Shown here in pieces: positions 1 to 33,035 of a stretch of DNA of 64,000 nt. The position numbers and the translations under genes were made by a program. Every line of letters starts with the position of its first letter. Positions within the stretch are counted from its first letter, which is position 1. A model generated the notes under the pieces. It searched no databases and was not told the origin of the DNA. It saw nothing but the letters and a program-made list of their open reading frames with translations. Source of the stretch: Ascaris suum (Eukaryota; Nematoda; Chromadorea; Rhabditida; Ascarididae); assembly GCA_013433145.1 (NCBI GenBank), contig CM024172.1:5836713-5900712 (forward strand), written 5' to 3'.

Positions 1-1279
1 AGAACGAGAGTTCTGCTGAGCGCCGTAAAGCACCTTCAAGCGGCGCTGAGATAATTGGCACGATTCTAGTTTGCGGAAGGATTTTCTCTCGTGACAGTTT
101 CTCGAACTATGCTTGAAAAGAGTATGCAAAGAGGATGGAGAGAGGAACGATAACAATAACGCTCGAAAATCTTTCTTTTCGGTCGACACACAAAAACTAC
201 AATTAAGTCTTTACGGCCGCTTAAAATCACCCCACTTGAAACGCAGTCCTCTAACAAATGGTTATCGGTAAATAAAAAACAGGAGTCTACTATTCAAAAA
301 AATGATTTTAAGCAAGCAATTCAAATTAAAGTGGGACAGCATCTGCTTAGTTGCACTTAAGAACACGCTTACGCACGTTAAGAACCGTTATTTGGTGGAT
401 AGCCAAAGGCGATCTTAAAAAAGCGTCAAGATTGTTGACTGCACGACAACACTATCCTTCTCCATGAGTTTTTGTAAATTTGCATTTGCAAAGCGCATCA
501 CTGCATCCTCATGCATGCGCTCATGCGAGTGTGCATGCACGCATTTTTGCATTTCTTTCCTGCCTTGATTTGATTCCAGTAAAACATTAAAGTCTGAGGT
601 GAGAAATTTGATGAATATAATCGGAAATACTTGTAAACAGAGCCTGACAATCGTCCTATATGAAGTTCTAGAGAGTTGCAGCATTGCAGCACGATTACTG
701 TCAACGTCGTTTGGCCATGTTCGGAATTTCAGATTGCATTTCCGCATACACATAGTTTGTGGGTCACCACAATTTGTATGAGAGCTGTAATACGTGCGTT
801 CCCCATCTCTACAACTTATCACTAGCTAGTGTGAAGAGTATTTCCTTCCTGCAATATCCACTGGTCAGTTCTATGTGTAATGCTGTGAAAGAGATTCTTC
901 GGTATTCGATCAGTCGATCCCGCACGTATTTTTTGGCTGGTCACAAATTAAAACTGGTTTGATTGGAGAGATAGAAAACAAAAGATGACGTGTTGTATGC
1001 CCGGTCGGTGGTTTGGCAGTTCACCTAATGCATGTGACATTCAGTTGGGCACATCGCTTCGTTCATGACGGAGAATCCGATGTGTGCGATTCTAGTCCTC
1101 CGTTCTCAACTTTCCATCAAGCATCTCGGTAGCAATACAATGCTGAAACATGGGGTTGGCATGAAAATGTTATCGACTGCTCTTGCTTCAATCGCTTTGA
1201 GACTGCTGAAAATTAAAAATTCACATTCAGTTCATCACTGCGTTTGCGTTAGAGTATAATGCAATCAGCTGAGTTGCAG
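1..1279. other. Upstream region without a supported gene
   Basis: AT-rich sequence with only short ORFs that lack splice support or coding character. It probably contains the first exon and promoter of the pepsin-inhibitor-like gene that follows, because the exon at 1280 opens with an incomplete codon and has no ATG. No candidate first exon could be fixed by phase: an ATG at about 1161 is possible but is not followed by a convincing donor. Confidence 0.5.
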
Positions 1280-2128
1280 ATTGATCGCAGCATCGCTCAT
1301 CTTTGTTGCCATTGCGGTACATATTGACTATCGGGATGGCAATGGCGACTACGATGATTGTGGTGATTATGGCGATGACAACGAACTCCCTGGAGGACCT
1401 GAATGCAAAGTGATGGTATGCAAAGCGGCATTTGTATACCATAGATTGATACAACCATAGGGCAACATCTATAGAAACATGGTACTTACCTGATTTTCGG
1501 TGGATTTTTACTCCATTCATTTACGTATCATCGGAAGCATTCCTGATAATGACGTAACAGTAAAAATCTGTCGTATCTCTATAAAGCGATATAATTTACC
1601 AACAAATTTTCAAGATGTCTTTCTTCAGAACGGCACGAAGTTGTACATTGGTGGTGAGTTCAGCCGCGAATTGAACGCCACCGAACAGAAACGACATCAG
1701 CAATATGAGGCTCAGTGGCAAAAAGTTGAAGGGGTAGGTTTTCTGTTTCTTCGCATAACATACCGCGCAGATTTGTCCGGATGCCGCGAAATTAATTCTC
1801 AAGCAGCAGAATAATGTTGAAGTGGCGGACTTGCATGCAATTTTTAGGGCTTGCTAGAGTGAAATTGCATTAACGGCCGTCGAGTTTTTTCGCCCCAACC
1901 ACTATGAATTACGGAATGTCTTGCACATGAAGCAAGCGCACCTTATAAGAGAAAAACTCTTGTCAGTAAACTCCTCTTTTCTGCGTTATTATCGCTGAAA
2001 ATTTTCAAAAATTGATAAATTGTACTATTATCGTAATATTTCAGGCTTATCGTAATGCAAAGGAGGCGAACGAAACAGTAATGGTCGAAGTCGACATTCC
2101 GGATGAACCTGCATTTTGTCGCACTTAA
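1280..2128 (+). CDS. Pepsin-inhibitor-3-like (aspin-type) secreted protein, 5' end missing
   Basis: Three phase-matched exons: 1280-1415, 1629-1733 and 2045-2128 (stop TAA 2126-2128). The first opens after TTGCAG with one base of a split codon and encodes a hydrophobic stretch LIAASLIFVAIAV, the core of a signal peptide, then an Asp/Gly/Tyr-rich segment ending GPECKVM before a GTATGC donor. The second encodes NGTKLYIGGEFSREL followed by a polar helix (ATEQKRHQQYEAQW), which matches the repeated domain of the pepsin-inhibitor-3 family: a strand pair carrying 'NGKLYVNG..VREL' and then a long helix. The third ends with EVDIPDEPAFCRT; a terminal Pro/Phe/Cys segment is typical of the family. Known members bind aspartic proteases such as pepsin. 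About 108 residues are visible, enough for one domain, whereas Ascaris PI-3 has two. The Asp-rich insert before the domain is unusual. The first exon with the ATG was not found. A polyadenylation signal AATAAA lies at about 2282. Confidence 0.72.
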
Positions 2129-2281
2129 TGATATGAATTCCTATTAACTAACCGTTTTGTTAAATGATCGATTCATTATTGATTTAACAGGATTATTTTG
2201 TCATTTATATATTTGTGGTGAGGTAAAGTAAATTCAATTAGATGCAAAGAGGAGATGCACAAGACCATAGAATAGCAAAAT

Positions 2282-2287
2282 AATAAA
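2282..2287 (+). promoter_or_regulatory. Candidate poly(A) signal for the pepsin-inhibitor-like gene
   Basis: AATAAA about 155 bases after the stop codon of the preceding gene, on the same strand and in an A-rich context. The position fits 3' end formation, but the motif is common in AT-rich DNA. Confidence 0.35.
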
Positions 2288-5200
2288 AATTAACTCAGCA
2301 AACTTGAGTCCATGGGGTATTCCATATGTTGAAAAGATTGCAGAAAATTACGAGAGCCTTCGTCCGGAGTTGTCGGCCACAAATGCGCAAGCACAAAGCG
2401 CATGTGCGTCAGAACACTCGTGTCTACACATCCGTTCATGTGCGCCTATGCAAACACACCTGGCATTGACGTGCTGGCGTACACACAAAAATGATCGTTG
2501 CTTCGGGCATTACGGTTGCTGTGGCTGCATGCCGATTTCGTTTATATCCGTCGCACTAGAGTAGAAATTTAATGGTTGCTGTGAAAACCAAAGTTCCATT
2601 CGAGGCCTGCACCAAATGGTTGAAAAAAGCTCCAGGGTTAACAGCACAAAGGTAGCGTTGAAGCCAAAAATGTCAGAGCTCGGCATTCAGCGGACATTTC
2701 CCGCAGAAACGTTGGATGACATCGTTGAATCTGGAGGTGAAATTTTTGGCCTGGGCTGGTCAAACATACAATATCGAACTTTTAGGGTGAAGATGGAAGA
2801 TAAATCTTGAAAACTTTCGATGCTGTTGAAGCAATTTAAGATTTATATTTCTCCATTTCTGCAATATGCCCCCCTCCCTCCTCCCAACGCGTACAGTTCA
2901 GTTTCCAATAACGAAACTATTGTCTATGTAACTCATTTACAAATATTTTCGTCATGTTCGTCCTTCCCATCGCTGTTTATTCGTTGTCTTTTTATCATGA
3001 CGTTGTTTCGATTTTTGCTTCCGCATTAGCACTCCTAATAGAACGGATTGATTGTTGTTTATCGTAACAATGAACGTTTATTCGCTTATCTTCATTTAAT
3101 CAGCTATTTTCACTCTAATTTGTTGCCATGTGCATGCGAATTCATTCATTCGCTCAATGAACACGAATTGCAAGCGAACATAAATATGTGATAGCTAGCG
3201 AAACGTTACCCTATCTCGGCCAAGCTGTCCAGCAATAACCACCAACTATTTAGCACTTGAGCTCAGCACAAGAACACGTCATTGAATGGGAATCGGAAGG
3301 ACATCGAATAGAGGATCACAGAATCTGCTCAAAACACCATATAAACAGGCAATCTTTTAGTTTTCTGTGGAGACTGCGTGAAAAAAATGGTACGATGTGA
3401 AGCAATGAAGGACGATTTCTCCACAGCCAGAAGTTTTGCATGAACTATAACTTTTTGACAATGTCGCATGTGAACGCGTTGCGCAGAAAGGAATTAAAGT
3501 TGTAACAGTCATTATCACTTGTCACTTCATCTCAACTTTTTCTTACATAAGACTGCATCAAAAGGTCACAGAATTGCACTGTAATATGAGGAAAGAATGC
3601 GCTCCATCTTGCTTCAGATTCTCTTTGATCCGCTTCCGGCACCATTCCGACTGTAGAAAGAGGATAGCTCATAGACGTTATCGCCGGCAGGGTTGGTCGC
3701 TATACGATATCGTTGCACATCGACATAGTTATATTCGAGGGCAGTTCGTGTGCTCGTCTATGCAATAATGCGAATGAGCCATAAACATTTAAGGAGGCGG
3801 AAAAATTTTCCCACATTTTAAGGCGATCAATTTTCAAGGAAGTTGATTAATTGGCCCTATTTCGCAATTCCTATATTGTTTTGTTGAAAATATTGTGAAA
3901 CTGATTGACTATTCCAGGTGGTCTGCGTTCCAAGTGTTTTTCAATGGTTATTTTTTGGGCAGCGAGGTTGTAGCACCAGCGATGTTGATTGTAAATGGTT
4001 TGGTGCAATATTTGTGATCTACTCACTGCATTTGCGGATTTACACTGAAGCCGCCATTTTCTACCTGCGTTTTAATTTGCTCTTGAATTTTTTCAGCTTA
4101 AATCAAAAATACGTGACCTTTGACAACCCTCCCGTTGCGTTCTCATTTATTCGCAAAATTCAAGGCTAACTCCTAATTCTTGTTTTGCTTTCATTATTCC
4201 TTATCATTCGTGCAACTGGTGATCGGTTATAAATTTCTCGGCTCCATCACGCCTTCTGCCTTAGGCTCTAATATTCTTAGGCTTTCACTGATGAAAAAAA
4301 AGTTGTTGAAGGAGATGGTAGGTGGAAATTTTGTATAAGGAACAAAATAAAGGAATCTATTGTCCTCAGCATGAACAAAACTGAGTTTTTATGCATCGAG
4401 ACAAAATAACGCTTGGATGAGCAAGAGAGATTTATTCCATTGAATGATGAGAACGTATCATTAGATTATAAGCAAACTAACAGGTAATGCCATAATTAGA
4501 ACGATTAACAGACACGGACATACACAAACATATGTTATTAATACAAACACATGTATATGTTATCAATATGGCAACAAATGTAATGAGATTAGAAGATTAT
4601 TGAACGCATTCCCAGGTCGAATGATACATCGTCATTTCTTTAAGCGTCAAAACGTCGTATTTAAGAATCTTATTTTAAACCAATAAATGGCATTGAGTTT
4701 ATCGCATTTCGTTAAGTAATAATGTTTTTTTTACAAAACGCTACACTCGAGTCGTTGTTTCATGGTAAAAAGCACAGATGGTTCCACATTCGATGATTCC
4801 ACCGATATTCAAGAAAAAGCAATGCAATTCTTTTTTCTGCGTTGTTTCCGAAAGTACAATGGAATGAAAAGGTGCATTGATTGTAAAACTACTCTCATTC
4901 CTTTCGTATTCTCGTTCATAAGATACAATAAAGGAAGTCGGATGAGAAGCTGATTTCGTTGTTTCTAGTGAAGTTTAATTCTAATTATAACATCAGGCTA
5001 ATTTTCCCTGCTCTAATTTTTATGTGAATTAGTATTTTTGAAGCATTCACTTTCACTAGTGAATTCGGCGAAGTCGCATGCGAATATCTAACGGAAAACA
5101 AAAAAATCGATTCGGGAGTTGAAACATATACGTACAAGTAGAGCAATACTTGCCGATCGCTCGATCGCATAATAAGGACCAAAAGAGGAATCCCTATTTT

Positions 5201-6120
5201 CTAAGGGACATCTCTAAAGCTTTTGTGCATTTATTGTGAAACATACGAAAGCATGGATAAGGTCTGCCTCGAAATTAATGAACAGTTTGTTAAAGCAGTA
5301 GGGTATCCCCGGAGCTAAAACATGAGGAAGGAGGGAAGGCCGGGGGGGGGGGGTACAGCCCTTCTAAAACAATCTTATTCACTGCCCCAATGAGTTATAC
5401 GAGTTTCGCGTTATCGTTCCAAAAACAAAAAAACTCCCTGAGGAGTCAGTCATTTAAAACACATATAGATCTCAATGTTTAAAAGAGCATTTCAAAAGCA
5501 CAGTGAATTTTGTTATATATCAAGAGACTGCTACCGTTCTAAAGAGGAAATGATGCGCATAAAGTAGTTATTGCTTTAGACCTTTTCCTTTGAAAAAATT
5601 CTTCTTTCTTTCCTCTCCACGAAAAATTCTTTCCTTTCTTTCCTGCTTTAGACAGGTTTTAATATTATCACGAAAAAGCAATACATGGGAAACATCTGTT
5701 TTATATTTCAGTGAATGAATAGGTGAAGTTGGCAGTAGGAACCTTTGCGCGCATACCGCAAACTAATTTCCTTTCAGCTGGATGTTTTTTGGACTTCCAA
5801 TAGATTCATATCTTCATGTTTTTCACTTTCAGCGGTATCGGTGAACATAGACCACTCAAGACGAACGAACCTTTACAGCCCTTTTAAACAAGAGATATAA
5901 TTGCCAAAACAAAGCGCATATAAACAACAAGCAAAGCAGAAAATATTAAACAATGACCCTTGACGTTTTATCCTTTCCTCATATTATAATATTTTTCACT
6001 ACAACTCGTAATAGCAGAAATCTCTATTTCCTGAGCTAGTATGTACAATTGTTCGATCCTACAGCTGATGCTGTCATTAAAGCAAATAGAGGAGCCCGGT
6101 TGGTTAATAAAACCCATGTC
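2288..6120. other. Intergenic region, no supported gene
   Basis: Mostly AT-rich non-coding DNA. Near 2571-2655 (+) a short stretch opens with ATG and reads VAVKTKVPFEACTKWLKK before a GTAGCG donor-like site. A second open stretch follows at about 2630-2807 (+) and contains TFPAETLDDIVESGG. These could be remnants of a gene, but no phase-consistent joint was found and the family is not recognised. A 12-base G run lies at 5342-5353 and a pyrimidine-rich tract at 5577-5652. The end nearest 6120 should contain the 3' UTR of the PTR gene (minus strand). Confidence 0.45.
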
Positions 6121-26519
<20,399 letters not shown>

Positions 26520-26589
26520 CTTCGGTGGCTCAGCGCCTCTAGTGCCCACCGTCGCTTTATGTGCTTTGGTTCGAGCACCACCACGGCTT

Positions 26590-28700
26590 TCTCTTTTCTA
26601 CAACGAAAAAAAAAGTGGAAGAAAAAAGGAACAGCACAAAAATGCTGCCAGTTGGTACGAACATGCTTAATAAGATAATTGCAAAAGCGCATTGTGAGAG
26701 ACACTTTTCTGCGCGAACCTGTGTATATGTCTGTCCATTAGTTTCAATTTACAAGCCACAAGCTTTACATAGCAGGATCTTCACTCTTCAACTTCCTCAA
26801 CAGTATTTATCACTTGCAGGAGTTTTGTGCGTTCAAATTCGCTAGAAATATTCATAGTTGGAAACGTCAAGCAGAAAGAATTTTCGCCAATAGTTCTCAT
26901 GGCCGATCTGAATATACAGGAAAACGCATAGCAAGATTAGTTTTCTTTTTCTTTTCTCGCAAAAAGCGATCAACTGGCATGAGTAGAGAATATTTTAATC
27001 AACTCGTCGAATATTACCCCAATTTTATTTTAATTAATCAAATTACGCATTCAGCGTGAGATAAATGATCGAAACGCAATATTATAAACGCTCACGAAGT
27101 GTTCAGCATCGTTCGGTTAGGGTATCCCTTTTAATTAGCCATCAAAATGAACGGAAAACCTGCCTAATCAGTGCAACAGAATTAATATATGAGAAGGAAT
27201 GAGTTCAAGATTCCGAGAGATTACCTGAAGCAAAAATACTTTTAATCCTCTTCCTAGATATTAATTAACGAATGTTGCCGCTTGAAAAAAAGGGCGTTAA
27301 GACCGATGGCTATCGCTTGCTCGATCTTAGTGTTAGCGCATTGCTAATGAGGTAACTGCAATCGAATATTACAACGAATCGATTCGTTCGAAAATGAATT
27401 TCGAATCGCAATTTTTGATCATATAAATGCAAAAAAAAACGCAGATCGAGTTCAACATTTTATAACTATCTGTCTTTGCTTTATGCACACATATGCACGA
27501 GCCGCTTTATTAGCAGCTTTTTTTGCAAGACGGAACTTTCACATAAGGAGTCGAAGCCATTCTTTTCGAAGGGCGCCTCAATGAGTACGGATTAGCAGAA
27601 AAATTATACCAGTTTATCTCTATAGCACAACAGTAAGATCTTCTTTTGAATTCCAAGAAAAGGAAATTGCAAAAAAATGTGATAGTTGATCGCTGCTTAA
27701 TGCGTTCAACAGATGTTCGATATTGCTCAAAACGCTGCTTATTATCACTAGGCAACATAATAGAGAATTTCATAGTGGAACGGCATAAGATGTTAACGAA
27801 AGAAATCAACTGCATCCATTCATTACCTTCGTTTCAACTTCACACAGATATTTGATCAAACATTAATGTAAAAAGACCTGTGAAAGCTGAGTTTGTTGTG
27901 AAATTGTGAAATTTGACAACGCAACTATTATGAAGAAAAAAGGTTGAGTTTTTTGATATTATACATTCAATAAGGATACATAAATCCCGGCAATAACTAT
28001 AGAGTAATGTAAACATTACCACAGACGCTGAAAGCAAACGAGCATGAGCTGTCAGCTCATGAACAATGAAGCCACACTCATAAATGTATCTCGAAAACAA
28101 GAAGATTTACATTTCACCAAGAAACTTTACATTTGAAAATGCAAATTTTAACGGCAATTTATTTCATAAACGCAGTCGTGTCAAGTATGTCGACGAGGCA
28201 TATTTCTTTTGTTGCTCAACCTAGCAAATCCATTACTTATTATTACTTGGTTGAGATTGATATCTTAATTGGAGATTTCAAGAGTTCAGATATATTCTGT
28301 TAATGTTTAAAGCAATGAGACAACTTGCATAAAACATTTTCGCAAATACGGTTGAGTGTTTGATCTGATTTCTTTGATCACCACAAAAACCGTTTTTCTC
28401 GTGTGTCCTACATACGGCATAAGAAGCCATTACTGCAGTTTAGTAATGCATAGAAGGTTAAATTATTTGGGCGGTATCTACAAGTGGGTTTTGGCAACAA
28501 CAATTCGCAGTCAAAGTGAATGAACGAAATGAAATTGGAATTCGGAAGTTATCCCATGCTACGGACCGCAAACAACACATTTCATTGCCGCATGTTTCTT
28601 GATGCATCAATTAGTACTACTAAAACGATTGAGACAGACACATGCACACACACTTACATACAAGACAAACTCATATGCACATGGCATGATGTTATCGCAA
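26590..28700. other. Upstream flank of PTR gene, no supported gene
   Basis: The 5' side of the PTR gene. The splice-acceptor-like TTGTAG near 26598-26600 (minus strand) is the only feature tied to that gene. Beyond it are AT-rich sequence, a perfect 9-base-arm palindrome at 28043-28061, and short ORFs with no splice support. Confidence 0.4.
28043..28061. repeat. Perfect short palindrome
   Basis: CATGAGCTG, a single T, then CAGCTCATG: 9-base arms around a one-base centre. It could be a dimer binding site (the GAGCTC/CAGCTC core recalls E-box-like or nuclear-receptor half sites) or chance. Confidence 0.45.
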
Positions 28701-28721
28701 TCTCTGAAGTGAGAAAGCATA

Positions 28722-28967
28722 ATGAGCCAAATGGTGATGATATGGTTGATTCTATCAAACATTTTTCTTCTTAGCGGAAATCGTACAAAATGCCGATATT
28801 TCGATGATCATCCAGAAAAGAACAAGATGCATATGGTAAAAATGAACAAGACTGAAAGTACGTCGACGATGATGCGTTTTGATAAAAAACGATCCGCCGA
28901 CAGCGAGCAACTGGATGTTCGATACGCCAATATATTGCGAAAGCTTACTTGTCGGCAAATGCTTTAG
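28722..28967 (+). CDS. Putative neuropeptide-like precursor
   Basis: An 81-codon ORF beginning ATG at 28722 and ending TAG at 28965-28967. The N-terminus (residues 4-19, MVMIWLILSNIFLLSG) has the form of a signal peptide, followed by a hydrophilic, Lys/Met/Thr-rich pro-region. A tribasic site KKR (55-57) would release the C-terminal 24-residue segment 58-81, which starts SADSEQLDVRY and ends LRKLTCRQML. This layout (signal, spacer, basic cleavage site, one peptide at the end) is that of small nematode neuropeptide precursors. The peptide is predicted helical and has no C-terminal Gly for amidation. Its pattern of Ala-Asp near the start, a central Tyr and spaced Leu residues is loosely like GHRH/secretin-type hormones; that likeness is weak and may be chance. 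No upstream exon was identified, and the ORF is short enough to be accidental. Confidence 0.35.
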   Translation: MSQMVMIWLILSNIFLLSGNRTKCRYFDDHPEKNKMHMVKMNKTESTSTMMRFDKKRSADSEQLDVRYANILRKLTCRQML

Positions 28968-31900
28968 GTACTTTAGGGTTTCTCCGTTCAGTGTAGCCTA
29001 TTGACGTCATAGAAGAAAGGAGTTTGCACGCGCCGATAACAATGTGTCACGTGTCCTACTTACTTTAAAATTAATTCTCTGTGACCTCTATGAAAATACC
29101 ACTACCACATTCTCTGACGTAGGCAAATTAAATTCGGCCTTCATCTTGGGAATTTATCAACTTGAGGTGTGATAAATCTGTGTTCTAGCAAAACTATAAG
29201 GAATAATGCGCGTTGCGCCAATGTGACGATATGGTTTTTACTTGATTTCGAATATGGTGTCTGTAGGTCTGTTTGTATATCCCAACATTAAACACTGGGC
29301 ATGTGTGTTTAGAGTAAGCTATGGGTGTACATAAAATCCGTGGTGGAAATGGCGCAAATGGCGGTGGTCGAAGTAGCCCGGCGCGCTTTCGAATATAAAT
29401 AAAAACAAAATGAACCCTAATTCATCAATTTCCTCTACTGACTAAATTATTTAAATTGATTAGTCTCAAAAGTTAAATGAAACAGTAAGAGGCTTCAAAG
29501 GTCAGGCAGCATATCATCATTGTTTTCAGTAAAACTTTTGAGGAGACGACGCTGAAACTAGTAAAATTTCAAAAAAACATTTGACGCCGATATTATCCGA
29601 GCATCAAAATATCAGAGGATAATGCATCAGCTTTACTTTTACATTAAAGAAATATACACAAGGATTAGAGCTTATTAGCTGGTGAGCTAAACAGCCAGCT
29701 TCTACTAATATATGAAACAGCAAATTATGAGTACGTTTATGCAGGTTAATTTTAGCGGATAGTGCGTTATGATGAACACGTCATAGTGTTGCGGAAGTGA
29801 ATGAGTGGATTGGTGATGAATAATTTTTGCGTAGTGAAGTTTGCTTTCATTGTGTTTTATAGATATCCGATTAATTCTTTTCTTAAAACTTTTCAAGTAG
29901 ATAAACTTGATCATTTTGTTCCGATCGCACTCATCTTTTCCGCTCTAATCATGAGCATCAAAACATTGCGCAGAGTTAATTTTCGACGAACTTCTCGAAA
30001 ATTGAAATTTGCCACTAACGATCTTCCACTGATGAAAAACGGTTCAAGTCTCACAATTCAGATGAAATGGTTATATTTATTGTGTTACTCCGCTTTTCTT
30101 TTTCATATTCCACTAGAAATAATGCTGTCACAACAACATCACAGAATTTTATTCCTCTGAAACTTTTTAACTTCAAGAAACTTCGAATGCTTAACATATA
30201 TGATGCATACGTTTCAATAATTTCAATAATCTATTCAACACATTCCCTCGACAGACGTCAATGGGGTTTTAGCGCAAAATGAACGACGTAAAGAAATTAT
30301 CTCATCGAAATTGAAAGAGAGGTATGCGTATAATCATATTTGGACCTCTCAGATGTCTCAGAGTAACTGAACTATTGCCGAGAGCGCTTATTATTTGCTT
30401 TCATTTTATCGTCATCGAGACGAAAATAGTTTAGGAAAGTGAAAAGAAAAAAACTCGTACCGACAATTTCAATATTCCTCTTACCAAATATCGGGAAACA
30501 TAAACTTGATATCATATATTTTATAGATGCATTTTGCAAAGTCAAATGAAAGGAGAAGTGAATTTGTATAGACGACCAAATTACGCTGCATCTTCACTTT
30601 TGATATCCCGTAGATAGCCATGGTGCAGCTACAACGAAATGTACAATGCTGCTGGTATTTGCATTAATAGAGGACGTTGGTGAGCGGTTTGTTCATTTCT
30701 GATTATTTAAGGATATTTGTTGATATGTGCGCATTTATGTTTAGATTCGAAAATATGAGGATGAAATGTGAAACGAATAAATATTGCTCTTTTTGTTGAG
30801 AGCGAGCGTAAACATTTACCTCATGGAACATATGTGATTTATTAACATGAAAACGCCGATCACAGTCACTGCAAAACATATCCCGCTTACTGATTGTGTT
30901 ACTACATGTGAAAAGCATCGTGCATTCGTTGATCGCTCATGAACAAGTATAGGAGTGCAGCTATACATAGGTGACTTGTATTGGTTTTGATTGATTATGC
31001 AAAGTGGAACCATCTTTAATTAATACGAAAAGGAAAGCCATGTATTCATTTACAATTTGTACTGTATTTTCCATGATTACGTGTATGTAGCATGCATAAA
31101 AATTCATGACGGAAGGCATAGCTAGAGAGAGCCATTTGTAGACAAGGGAATAGCAATGTTCAGCTTCACATTTTCTTTCGAAATAATTGCGTCACAAGAA
31201 CACCGACCATAATGATTATGCGCATCTAGTTAGCATATCAATGAATTCACTATGTATTCGGCAGCAACTGTTTGTCAGCAATCCGACAAGCCGATTCGGT
31301 ACTTCCATCATGTATATGTCACTTAGACAGCTTTATGAATCAATCCACTCAAGTGCCAAAAAAATAGACTTTTAGAAATGCTTGTAGAAGACTCCTTATT
31401 TGTGAAGCATCTGCCATGAATTTGTACTTCCAAAGTGCATTAAGATATGCAAGTTTGAACATGGATGTTACCTCATCCTCTTATATCAACCAACAAGGGT
31501 TCCACTATAACTGCAATCATAAAAAGGGACAAGGTAGTCGCGGGAGAGAACAGCATAATTCCTCAGCAAAGGGACACCTTCTACACCGACAGCCACAGTA
31601 ATCCGATAAATTTGAAATGAGTTATTATCGCCTTATGGTGCATAAATATTCACATGCGTTTTGTAACTGATTAAGCTATAAAAATGTGAAAATGTTGTTC
31701 CATAAGTTGTATCATTCTCTGCTAAATTTTGAAAATGGTTCGTGTGGTTAGCGGAATCTTAAAAAACGCTTCTATATATGCAAACAAGTTGATTTAGCGG
31801 AATCCTCACAACGTATGCAAACAAGCATATGGCAAGTTGATTGGAAAAATAGCATAAGCACACTTAGCAATTTGCACACATATCTATCAAATGAACATAA

Positions 31901-32768
31901 TATTTATCTCTTGATATGAATAGCATTTTTCCATGAAGAATGCAAATCTTCTCAAATATCGAAGAAAATTCTTGAGCATTTTGAAAAAAATTGCATCAAT
32001 TTTCTCTACGAATTTGTCGTCTATAAGCAGCAAAAAAATGCAACGAATTGCTCTAAATTTGCACCATTCTACAGCAAAAATTCTAGACGAATCCCCGACT
32101 AATCCGCGCTAATCTATAGCAGTCAGAAGTGATGTCCCTTTAAGAAGGCAAATATGCACATAAGCCGTTTTGATTTTTATATACAATTAAACCTAAATGC
32201 TAAGGAGTGTGGTGAATCATGCAATCCTTTGACGGGAAATATTCTTTTCTTTTCCATCGTCAAATTTATTACACGAAATGTTTATCCAGAAAACCCTTCG
32301 AGAGCTTTCGAATTTCAAAAATTAGAATGCATAAAATAAGTTTTCAAATGTTTTCAGCAATTATCCATGGAAAATTTTCTTCCGTTTTCATAAAGATTTA
32401 ACAATGCAAATTATTTTATCGTTGAGAATAAATTTCGCCGATGCGAAATTAAAATATGAAATCATTTCGCCTGAAAGCTGTACAACTTCACTCTTTGCGC
32501 AATTTGCTTGTATTTACAACAGATAATTAAAGAAAGAAGAGTGTTTCATGTGCGATGTGCGTATTGTCGAACTTTCCGAGTCAAACGTACGATTTTTACG
32601 CAGACTTGATGGCACCTCTTAATGTGTTATGTAGTCGTTCAGTTAGCTGCTTCCATTTCCAAAAGCCAATCAGTGTTACATATCATCTTATGAGTACTTC
32701 TGGAAAGTGAAATTTTACGCATATGACGATGTGGAACAAATATGGAAACATTCCGAGAAGGTTTCAAT
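28968..32768. other. AT-rich intergenic region, no supported gene
   Basis: Contains an A-rich, LINE-like tail near 29391-29410, a two-TM-looking but unsupported 119-codon ORF at 29801-30160 (+), and a diverged tandem duplication near 31749-31842 in which AGCGGAATC and TATGCAAACAAG recur with a spacing of about 47 bases. No RNA gene or splice-supported exon was found. Confidence 0.4.
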
Positions 32769-33035
32769 TTATCGCGAAAACTCGAACGTATGACAAATGT
32801 TTCTAGATTTTAAAACAATCACTTCATGCTCTTCAACGTTATTCAACGCATTTTTTATACGTTTCGATGGATAAATGTTTGATAAATTTGACGCAGAAGA
32901 AATCACCTCGAAGAGGGTGTCGGCCACTTTGCACATTTTTGGTAGCATTGATGATCTCGACGGAATGTTTTCTCTTGCAATGATTTCAAGAGTTTTATAT
33001 GGTAATGGTGAACGAAGCCTTAGGAGTTCTTTCAA
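32769..33035 (-). other. Candidate exon of unknown function
   Basis: An 88-codon open stretch on the minus strand with reasonable coding composition: TTG-opened, with MLPKMCKVADTLFE followed directly by a GTGATT donor-like site. No partner exon was found within 1 kb, the family is not recognised, and the opposite strand is also partly open. Treat as a candidate only. Confidence 0.2.

Noticed and set aside
29801..30160. 119-codon ORF with two hydrophobic segments, considered as a GPCR fragment
   Set aside because: AT-rich composition, no 7TM motif, no partner exons; likely chance.
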